A DNA stretch of 6,726 nt from an uncultured Lachnospiraceae bacterium (GTDB taxonomy: Bacteria; Bacillota; Clostridia; Lachnospirales; Lachnospiraceae). A model generated the notes under the pieces. The model saw only the letters and a program-made list of their open reading frames with translations, did not search any database and was not told where the DNA came from. Both the position numbers and the translations under genes were made by a program. This document shows positions 1 to 5,350 of the stretch, one piece after another. The stretch spans positions 1-6,726 of the forward strand of contig CAMTBF010000204.1 in the NCBI GenBank assembly GCA_947068385.1, read 5' to 3'. The number at the start of each line of letters is the position of its first letter. The stretch's first letter is position 1.

Positions 1-1
1 A

Positions 2-70
2 TGTCATGAGCTGCATGAGGGAAACCGTGACAAAAATAACCAATATCCGGGCATTGTAAAATGGATGTAA
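2..70 (+). CDS. possible C-terminal tail of a gene entering from the left
   Basis: A frame is open from the window edge to a TAA at 68-70. It encodes 22 residues ending in YPGIVKWM. The sequence looks protein-like (charged and polar, with a hydrophobic-aromatic end), but I do not recognise the family. The next frame is also open from the edge to a TAA at 57-59, so openness alone proves nothing over this length. The call rests only on composition and on the gap of about 150 bases before the next gene. It could equally be noncoding. Confidence 0.25.
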   Translation, partial: CHELHEGNRDKNNQYPGIVKWM

Positions 71-98
71 AGTTTTTACGAACCAAAATCACTGCATG

Positions 99-113
99 AG
101 GCTTGAAAAGCCT
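99..113. repeat. small perfect hairpin with overlapping tandem motif
   Basis: AGGCTT (99-104) and AAGCCT (108-113) are perfect reverse complements around a 3-base GAA loop. No T-run follows on either strand, so it is not a canonical intrinsic terminator. The same stretch holds the direct repeat CTTGAAAA at 102-109 and 112-119, ten bases apart. A separate 10-base repeat, CTGCATGAGG, occurs at 11-20 and 92-101. It lies in the leader region before the GNAT gene; a role in the mRNA leader or as a protein-binding site is possible but unsupported. Confidence 0.3.
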
Positions 114-164
114 TGAAAAATAAGGAAAGTTCAAGAAATTCATCTGCAAATTCCGTTTTTGCGT

Positions 165-193
165 TTGTGTTTTCCGCGGTTCCATGGTAGACT
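165..193 (+). promoter_or_regulatory. weak candidate promoter for the GNAT gene
   Basis: TTGTGT (165-170), a 17-base spacer and TAGACT (188-193), preceded by TGG as a possible extended -10. It sits about 30 bases before the chosen start codon. Only three and four positions match the two consensus boxes, so this is tentative. Confidence 0.25.
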
Positions 194-224
194 TAAGGAA
201 GAAAAGAAGATAGGGGGCGACAAG

Positions 225-767
225 ATGTTTTTTCAGACAGAGAGACTGATGCTGCGCCGCTGGGAAGAGGGCGATGCCAGGAGCCTATATGAATATGCCA
301 GGAATCCTGATGTGGGCCCCATAGCCGGATGGCCGCCACACAAAAGCGTGGAGGAGAGCAGGGACATCATCCGGAATGTCCTCTCCGGGGCGGAGGCCTA
401 TGCCATATGCCTGAAATCCGACAACAGGGCCATCGGGGCCATGGAGCTGAAGCTGAACGGCCATACGGACATGACCGACAGGGACGATGAATGCGAGCTT
501 GGGTACTGGATTGGGAAGCCGTTCTGGGGGCAGGGGATGGTGCCGGAGGCGGCCAAGGAAATGCTCCGCCATGCCTTTGAGGACATGGGGATGCGGAAGG
601 TCTGGTGCGGCTACTATGACGGGAACGAGAAGTCCCGGCGCGTCCAGGAGAAATGCGGCTTCCGTTACCAATGGACGACTAAGGACGTGGACGTGCCGCT
701 GATGCATGAGAAAAGGACCGGGCATGTGAGCTGCATTACCAGGGAGGAGTGGGAGAGTGGGGCGTAG
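225..767 (+). CDS. GNAT family N-acetyltransferase, RimJ/RimL type
   Basis: This 180-residue protein has the size and layout of the GNAT subgroup that contains the ribosomal-protein acetyltransferases RimJ/RimL and many small-molecule or antibiotic acetyltransferases. It would move an acetyl group from acetyl-CoA to an amine in the cytoplasm. It opens with the typical TERLMLRRW strand (residues 5-13). The segment ELGYWIGKPFWGQGMVPEAA (91-110) carries the acetyl-CoA pyrophosphate-binding loop, here WGQGM. GNEKSRRVQEKCGFRYQ (133-149) is the usual C-terminal motif, with the conserved Asn and the 'CGF' turn. The start at 225 is chosen because AGGGGG (212-217) lies 7 bases upstream and the protein then starts at the family's usual N-terminus. 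An in-frame TTG at 159 would add 22 residues with no family resemblance. The substrate cannot be read from the sequence. It is followed by about 95 bases with their own promoter, so it is probably not in one operon with the next gene. Confidence 0.9.
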   Translation: MFFQTERLMLRRWEEGDARSLYEYARNPDVGPIAGWPPHKSVEESRDIIRNVLSGAEAYAICLKSDNRAIGAMELKLNGHTDMTDRDDECELGYWIGKPFWGQGMVPEAAKEMLRHAFEDMGMRKVWCGYYDGNEKSRRVQEKCGFRYQWTTKDVDVPLMHEKRTGHVSCITREEWESGA

Positions 768-798
768 GCAGGAATCTTGCGCCATGGTCTTTATGTAT

Positions 799-827
799 TT
801 GTCTGGAAAAGAGCTATGTGATATGAT
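799..827 (+). promoter_or_regulatory. extended -10 promoter for the HIT gene
   Basis: TTGTCT (799-804), a 17-base spacer and TATGAT (822-827), with TGA directly before the -10 box giving an extended -10 element. The boxes match the sigma-70/SigA consensus at four and five of six positions. Transcription would start near 834, about 30 bases before the HIT start codon. No clear second promoter is visible in the short gap at 1401-1464, so this one may also feed the downstream redox gene. Confidence 0.55.
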
Positions 828-863
828 GAGTACAAGGAATGCACTGAGGAGAGATGACAGCGT

Positions 864-1400
864 ATGGGAGTCATAAAAAAGACTATGATGAAAATAGCCA
901 GGAGCAGCCTGGGCGGCGCTTTGGCCAGCTTCTGCATCAGGCGGTGCCTAAGTCTGCTGCCCATACAGGTGGAGGCCGCGTCAGATGAATTCGTCATGAT
1001 GCGCCACCCTCAGCCCATGGCCAGCTGCCATGCCATCCTCGTGCCCAGGAAGCGGGTTCCGGACATAGAGACCCTTTTGCAAAGCGGGGACAGATGGGCC
1101 GCATTAGCGGCATTTGTGGAGAACCAGGTGGATTTTAAGGCGCTTTCCCTCTGCTGCAATTTTGGAGCGAGACAGGAAGTGAAGCAGGTTCATTTCCATG
1201 TGCTTCCCAGGGAAGCGCTTGCACAAAAAGCAGGCGAGGAGACGGAATGCCATAAGATAGGAGAGCGCAGCGTCTGGCTCAGTACCCGGGGAAATGTCTA
1301 CATGGATTCTGGGAATTTGGCATGTGAGGAATATGTGCGGAAGGCCTTTGCGCTGGGGAAAGAGAGGTTCCCGAAAGGCTTTTCGCTGATTTGGCGGTAA
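864..1400 (+). CDS. HIT domain protein (histidine triad superfamily), Q-x-H-x-H variant
   Basis: This 178-residue protein shows the HIT fold layout. An N-terminal lead-in ends in LSLLPIQ (29-35). The core strand segment runs from FVMMRHPQPMASCHAILVPR (43-62), which resembles the family's 'H-P-x-P-x-H-x-L-V-P-K' substrate-site segment. The catalytic motif is QVHFHVLP (108-115). HIT proteins hydrolyse or transfer nucleotides through a nucleotidyl-histidine on the middle His, here His110. The first His of the triad is Gln108; from memory this variant also occurs in a branch of HIT proteins with a 'QLHFHL' motif, so activity need not be lost. The C-terminal ~60 residues are not recognisable beyond the fold. 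AGGAG at 847-851 lies 12 bases from the ATG, slightly long; two in-frame Met codons at residues 8-9 are alternative starts. The physiological nucleotide substrate is unknown. The gap to the next gene is 64 bases. Confidence 0.82.
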   Translation: MGVIKKTMMKIARSSLGGALASFCIRRCLSLLPIQVEAASDEFVMMRHPQPMASCHAILVPRKRVPDIETLLQSGDRWAALAAFVENQVDFKALSLCCNFGARQEVKQVHFHVLPREALAQKAGEETECHKIGERSVWLSTRGNVYMDSGNLACEEYVRKAFALGKERFPKGFSLIWR

Positions 1401-1448
1401 AGCCGGCCGAAAAAGATTTCTGGAAAGAGAACAGCAAAATATAGATAG

Positions 1449-1455
1449 AAGGAGG
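1449..1455 (+). promoter_or_regulatory. strong ribosome binding site fixing the start of the redox fusion gene
   Basis: AAGGAGG lies 9 bases upstream of the ATG at 1465. The very next codons give the dinucleotide-fold strand KIVIIGG, which settles this start. Confidence 0.8.
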
Positions 1456-1464
1456 CAGATTTAA

Positions 1465-4134
1465 ATGAAGATTGTCATCATCGGCGGCGTAGCCGCCGGA
1501 ACAAAGGTAGCCGCGAAGCTGAAGAGGGAGAACCCTCAGGACGAAATCGTCATCTACACCAAAGGAAAGGACATCTCCTACGCCGGGTGCGGGCTCCCCT
1601 ACTACATCGGCGGAGCCATCGAGACGGAAGGGGAGCTGATCGTGAACACCCCGGCCAAGTTCATGGGACTCACCGGCACCACAGTACATACCGGAAGCGA
1701 AGCGGTGGCGGTAGACCCCGCCGCGAAGACGGTCTCCATCCGAACGAATGCGGCGCCGACAGAGGGCGCGGGAGCGCAGAAGCCGCAGGCCGGGACAGAA
1801 GGCTCCAATGCCCTGGAAGCCGGGGCGGGAACCGATAGTGCCGGAGCGCAGGCAATAGAAACAGTCAGCTACGACAGACTCATCATCGCCGTAGGTGCCG
1901 AAAGCTCCGTCCCCCCTGTGGAGGGCACGAAACTTCCCGGCGTGTTCACCGTGCGCACGCCCCAGGACGCCATCGGCTGCAGAAAGTATGCGGAAGAGCA
2001 AAACTGCAAGCGCGCCGTAGTAGTGGGCGGCGGCTTCATCGGACTGGAGGTGGCCGAGAACCTCATGGCGAAAGGCCTTTCCGTCACCGTGATGGACATG
2101 GCTCCCCAACTCATGCCCAATATCTTCGACACGGAGATGGCGGACTACATCAGGCGCAGGCTCCAGGCAGGCGGCATGCGCATCCTCACCGGCACGGCTC
2201 TCCAGAAAATCGCCGGTATGGACAGGGTCACCGGCGTGCAGACCGGCGCAGGAACGCTGCCCGCGGAGATGGTCATCCTGGCGGCAGGCATCCGTCCTGC
2301 CACGAAATTCCTGGCGGACACAGGGCTGGAGATGGACAGGGGCTGCATCCTTACCGATGAATACCAGCGCACCAACCTGCCGGACATCTACGCGGTGGGT
2401 GACTGCGCTTTGGTAAAGAACCGCATCACCGGTGGTACCCAGTGGTCTGCCATGGGCTCCACCGCCAATATAGCGGGTCGGGCGCTGGCTCTTTCCCTGA
2501 GCGGACAGGAGACGCCTTATCCGGGCTGCCTGGGGACAGGAGTGGTGAAGCTGTCCGCCGATTTGAATGCTGCCCGCACAGGCCTTACGGAGGAACAGGC
2601 CAAAGCGGCTGGTTTCCAGGTCATTTCCGCCCTGTGCATCACCGATGACAAAGCCCATTACTATCCGGATTCCGATATGTTCATCACCAAGCTCATTGCC
2701 GACGCGGGCAGCCACAGGCTCCTGGGGCTCCAGGTCATAGGCGCGGGAGCGGTGGACAAAATGGCGGACATCGCTGTCACAGGCATCTCCTTTGGGGCAA
2801 AAGCCGAGGACTTCCTGACCCTGGACTTCGCCTATGCGCCACCGTTCTCCACGGCCATCCATCCTTTTGCGACGGCCTGCGGCGTGCTGGTGAACAAGAT
2901 GACAGGCCGGCTGGAATCCTTTACCCCTGGGGAATACGCGTCCGGAGCGGCCGCAGGCTACCGCCTGATAGATGCCCATCCCGCTCCCACGCTGCCCGGC
3001 GGGGAGTGGTTCGACCTGACAAAGCCCCAGGATTCTTCCGCAAAATACGACAAGGCCGAAAAGCTCCTCCTAGTCTGCGCCAAAGGCAAGAGAGGATACC
3101 TTACCCAGAACAAGCTGAAAGCCCTGGGATTTACCAACACCCGGGTGCTGGAGGGCGGCGCCACGTTCAATGTCATCAAGAGGACCGTCCCCGCGGGAGG
3201 GAAGCTGCCGCCCGAGGAAATCAAGCGGGTGAAAGGCCTGGGCTGTCTCCAGGACAAGCGCTACGGCGATGTGTTCAATGTCCGCGTGATCACCAGGAAC
3301 GGCAAGATCACCACCGAAGAGCACCGCGCCATCGCGGAGGGAGCGGAGCGCTACGGCAGCGGGGAGATCACCATGACCACCCGCCTGACCATGGAGATCC
3401 AGGGGGTGCCCTACGCCAACATCGACCCGCTGATCGCGTTCCTGGCAGAGCGAGGCCTGGAGACCGGTGGCACCGGCTCTCTGGTGCGCCCTGTGGTGTC
3501 CTGCAAGGGAACCACCTGCCAGTACGGACTGATAGATACCTTTGACTTGAGCGAGAAGATTCACGAGCGCTTCTACAAGGGCTACCACAGCGTGACCCTG
3601 CCCCACAAGTTCAAGATTGCCGTGGGCGGCTGCCCCAACAACTGCGTGAAGCCAGACCTGAATGATTTGGGCATCATCGGCCAGAGAGTGCCCCTGTTCG
3701 ACTACTCCAAGTGCAAGGGCTGTAAGAAATGCCAGGTGGAGACCGCCTGCCCCATCAAGGTGGCCAAGGTGGAGGAGGGCTGCCTTACGGTAGAGACCGA
3801 TGCCTGCAACGGCTGCGGGCGCTGCAAGGGGAAATGTCCTTTCGGCGTCACCGAGGAGTACATGGACGGCTGCAAGATCTACATCGGCGGCAGATGGGGC
3901 AAGAAAATCGCCAACGGACGCCCCCTGGACAAGATCTTCACCAGTGAGGAAGAGGTGCTGGATACCATAGAGCGTGCCATCCTGTTCTTCCGGGACCAGG
4001 GAATCACCGGCGAGCGCTTCGCGGACACGGTGAGCCGTCTGGGATTCGACTATGTACAGGATAAGCTGCTCCACGCCGAGATCGACAAGTCCGCGGTGCT
4101 GGGGAAGACGGTCAAGGGCGGGGCTACCTGCTAG
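1465..4134 (+). CDS. CoA-disulfide-reductase-like flavoprotein fused to rhodanese, siroheme sulfite-reductase-like and ferredoxin domains
   Basis: An 889-residue cytoplasmic redox fusion. Residues 1-~485 are a CoADR/NADH-oxidase-type flavoprotein. It has the FAD-binding IIGGVAAG (5-12), redox Cys42 in SYAGCGLPYYIGG, NAD(P)H-binding VVVGGGFIGLEVAE (185-198) with Asp211 after the second strand (hints at NADH), the second FAD motif YAVGDC (309-314) and a CoADR-like Tyr457 in YAPPFS. Residues ~490-572 are an abbreviated rhodanese domain with the catalytic loop CAKGKR (Cys538-Arg543). Residues ~573-745 resemble sulfite/nitrite reductases: a ferredoxin-like half domain, then Cys680, Cys685, Cys723 and Cys727 as likely ligands of a siroheme-coupled [4Fe-4S] cluster. 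Residues ~746-795 hold two more cluster motifs (750/753/756/762 and 781/784/787/791). The siroheme half resembles the small clostridial sulfite reductases and AsrC. A NAD(P)H-driven reduction of sulfite, nitrite or a sulfur species is inferred. The reaction is not certain; the domain calls are strong. An Ala/Gly-rich insert lies at residues 97-131. Confidence 0.88.
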   Translation: MKIVIIGGVAAGTKVAAKLKRENPQDEIVIYTKGKDISYAGCGLPYYIGGAIETEGELIVNTPAKFMGLTGTTVHTGSEAVAVDPAAKTVSIRTNAAPTEGAGAQKPQAGTEGSNALEAGAGTDSAGAQAIETVSYDRLIIAVGAESSVPPVEGTKLPGVFTVRTPQDAIGCRKYAEEQNCKRAVVVGGGFIGLEVAENLMAKGLSVTVMDMAPQLMPNIFDTEMADYIRRRLQAGGMRILTGTALQKIAGMDRVTGVQTGAGTLPAEMVILAAGIRPATKFLADTGLEMDRGCILTDEYQRTNLPDIYAVGDCALVKNRITGGTQWSAMGSTANIAGRALALSLSGQETPYPGCLGTGVVKLSADLNAARTGLTEEQAKAAGFQVISALCITDDKAHYYPDSDMFITKLIADAGSHRLLGLQVIGAGAVDKMADIAVTGISFGAKAEDFLTLDFAYAPPFSTAIHPFATACGVLVNKMTGRLESFTPGEYASGAAAGYRLIDAHPAPTLPGGEWFDLTKPQDSSAKYDKAEKLLLVCAKGKRGYLTQNKLKALGFTNTRVLEGGATFNVIKRTVPAGGKLPPEEIKRVKGLGCLQDKRYGDVFNVRVITRNGKITTEEHRAIAEGAERYGSGEITMTTRLTMEIQGVPYANIDPLIAFLAERGLETGGTGSLVRPVVSCKGTTCQYGLIDTFDLSEKIHERFYKGYHSVTLPHKFKIAVGGCPNNCVKPDLNDLGIIGQRVPLFDYSKCKGCKKCQVETACPIKVAKVEEGCLTVETDACNGCGRCKGKCPFGVTEEYMDGCKIYIGGRWGKKIANGRPLDKIFTSEEEVLDTIERAILFFRDQGITGERFADTVSRLGFDYVQDKLLHAEIDKSAVLGKTVKGGATC
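1751..1855 (+). other. low-complexity Ala/Gly insert within the flavoprotein domain
   Basis: Residues ~96-130 of the fusion protein are rich in Ala, Gly, Thr, Gln and Glu (for example GAGAQKPQAG at 101-110 and AGAGTDSAGA at 119-128). They sit between the strand KTVSIRTN and SYDRLIIAVGA, where CoADR/NADH-oxidase relatives normally have only a short turn between these strands. The reading frame stays open and the fold motifs resume on both sides, so this looks like an in-frame surface-loop expansion rather than a disruption. Confidence 0.6.
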
Positions 4135-4182
4135 GCTCCTGACATCCCATTCTGCTTTCCATAGGATTTCGGGGATGACGTT

Positions 4183-4190
4183 AAGAGGTG
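4183..4190 (+). promoter_or_regulatory. ribosome binding site of the solute-binding lipoprotein gene
   Basis: AAGAGGTG lies 4 bases before the ATG at 4195. The start is confirmed by the lipoprotein signal peptide that begins there. The 60-base gap from the redox gene contains no convincing promoter or T-tailed terminator, so read-through from the upstream gene is likely. Confidence 0.65.
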
Positions 4191-4194
4191 AAGG

Positions 4195-5325
4195 ATGAAA
4201 AAGAGATGGATTTTATTTGCGGCGGCAGTCTGGGCAATCTGCAGCCTGGTTGGCTGCGGCCAGACTGACGGCCGGGCGGAGGCACAGGCAGAAGAGCAGT
4301 CAAGGCAGGATGCACAGATGCAGGACAGCGGACAGCCGGAGGCAGAGACTGACAGCCGGGCACAGGAGCCTGCCGGAAGCCAGGAAGGGACACAGGCAGA
4401 GGGGCAGACCCAGCAGCCGGAGGATGGACAGATAGGGACGGCATCTGACAGCCAGGCTCAGGGCATGGAAGAGAACCAGAGCAGCACATATACCTTTACG
4501 GACGATTTAGGCCGTGAGGTCACGGTGGATTCCCCCGAACGGGTGGCCTCCCTGCTTGGCAGCTATGCGGACATGTGGGTGCTGGCCGGCGGAAGCGTCT
4601 GTGCCGCCCCGGAGGACGCTTTTGACGATTTCGACCTGGGGCTGCCGGAGGATGTGGTGAACCTGGGGGAGACGAAGAAGCTCAGCCTGGAGCTGCTCCT
4701 GGGGGCAGACCCGGACTTCGTGCTGGCCAGCACCAATACCCAGCAGCATCTGGAATGGCAGCAGTCCCTGGAGGGGGCGGGAATCACGGTGGCCTATTTT
4801 GACGTGGCCTGCTTCGAGGATTATCTGCGGGTGCTGAAGATCTGCACGGACATCACAGGACAGCCGGAGAGGTATGAACAGTATGGAACGGATATCCAAA
4901 GCGAAATAAACGAAATATTGGAAAAGCATAAAACGGAAGAACCGAAGACCGTGCTTTTCATGCGGGCCTCCGCCACCAGCATACGGGCCAAGGGGAACCA
5001 GGGGAATGTGCTGGGAGAGATGCTGGAGAGCTTTGGCTGCGTGAACATCGCGGACACGGACGACAGCCTTTTGGAGAACCTGAGCCTGGAGAGCATCCTG
5101 CTGCTGAATCCGGACAGGATCCTGATTGTCCAGTCCGGGGACGACATAGAGGGAACCCGGGAGAACGTGGAGGCCATGTTCCGGGAGAACCCTCTCTGGA
5201 ACGAGATGGACGCGGTGAAGAACGGGCAGGTGCATATCCTGGACAAGCATCTCTATAACCTGAAGCCCAACGCCCGCTGGGCGGAGGCCGTGGAGAAGCT
5301 GGCGGAAATCCTGTACGGAGAGTAG
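4195..5325 (+). CDS. ABC importer solute-binding lipoprotein, iron-chelate/heme/cobalamin (FhuD/BtuF-like) type
   Basis: This 376-residue protein would capture a metal chelate or tetrapyrrole-type ligand outside the membrane and hand it to a FecCD/BtuC permease. It begins with a lipoprotein signal peptide: MKKR, a hydrophobic core (5-20) and the lipobox LVGC, with Cys21 as the lipid-anchored residue. Residues 22-~97 are a long Gln/Glu/Ala/Gly/Ser linker that would hold the binding domain away from the membrane. The Peripla_BP_2 domain starts at TYTFTDDLGREVTVDSPERV (98-117), the classic opening of this family. It continues with LSLELLLGADPDFVLAS (163-179), a helix-rich middle (205-245), a second lobe from KTVLFMRAS (251-259) and the closing LLLNPDRILIV and HILDKHLYNLKPNARWAEAV segments. 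Iron-siderophore, heme, corrinoid or another chelate cannot be told apart from the sequence. The permease gene follows after 25 bases, so the two form an operon. Confidence 0.88.
   Translation: MKKRWILFAAAVWAICSLVGCGQTDGRAEAQAEEQSRQDAQMQDSGQPEAETDSRAQEPAGSQEGTQAEGQTQQPEDGQIGTASDSQAQGMEENQSSTYTFTDDLGREVTVDSPERVASLLGSYADMWVLAGGSVCAAPEDAFDDFDLGLPEDVVNLGETKKLSLELLLGADPDFVLASTNTQQHLEWQQSLEGAGITVAYFDVACFEDYLRVLKICTDITGQPERYEQYGTDIQSEINEILEKHKTEEPKTVLFMRASATSIRAKGNQGNVLGEMLESFGCVNIADTDDSLLENLSLESILLLNPDRILIVQSGDDIEGTRENVEAMFRENPLWNEMDAVKNGQVHILDKHLYNLKPNARWAEAVEKLAEILYGE
4262..4361 (+). repeat. imperfect repeats in the linker-coding part of the lipoprotein gene
   Basis: A 16-base unit, AGACTGACGGCCGGGC at 4262-4277, recurs at 4346-4361 with a single change (G to A). 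Shorter CAGGCAGA and GGACAG-like words are scattered between 4280 and 4440. This fits a linker that has grown by local duplication or slippage. Confidence 0.55.
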
Positions 5326-5350
5326 GCCGGGAGAGGGAGCGGAAATCAAA

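Noticed and set aside
159..224. In-frame N-terminal extension of the GNAT gene from a TTG codon
   Set aside because: The extra 22 residues do not resemble the family, no ribosome binding site precedes the TTG, and a good one precedes the ATG at 225.
761..783. GGCG/CGCC inverted repeat at the end of the GNAT gene considered as a terminator
   Set aside because: The stem is only 4 bases, the loop is long and no T-run follows.
1417..1445. TTTCTG ... TATAGA considered as a dedicated promoter of the redox gene
   Set aside because: The -35 is poor and transcription would start within the ribosome binding site at 1449-1455, leaving almost no leader.
1279..2979. A 566-codon open frame on the minus strand opposite the redox gene
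   Set aside because: It is the antisense shadow of a GC-rich coding sequence. The + strand frame shows unbroken flavoprotein motifs, and the minus product has no recognisable fold and is rich in Arg, Gly and His.
3006..3545. A 179-codon frame on the + strand inside the redox gene, in another register
   Set aside because: Its product is Arg/Pro/Gly-rich and overlaps the conserved rhodanese and reductase domains completely, which is typical of an out-of-frame shadow.
3070..4074. A 334-codon minus-strand frame opposite the siroheme and ferredoxin domains
   Set aside because: The + strand shows correctly spaced cluster cysteines throughout. The minus frame follows from third-position GC bias.
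4143..4177. Inverted repeat CATCCC/GGGATG between the redox and lipoprotein genes, considered as a terminator
   Set aside because: The stem is 6 bases with a 23-base loop and no T-run follows, so intrinsic termination is unlikely.
4135..4194. Possible cobalamin or other riboswitch ahead of the transporter genes
   Set aside because: The gap is only 60 bases, too short for a cobalamin riboswitch, and no conserved box is visible.
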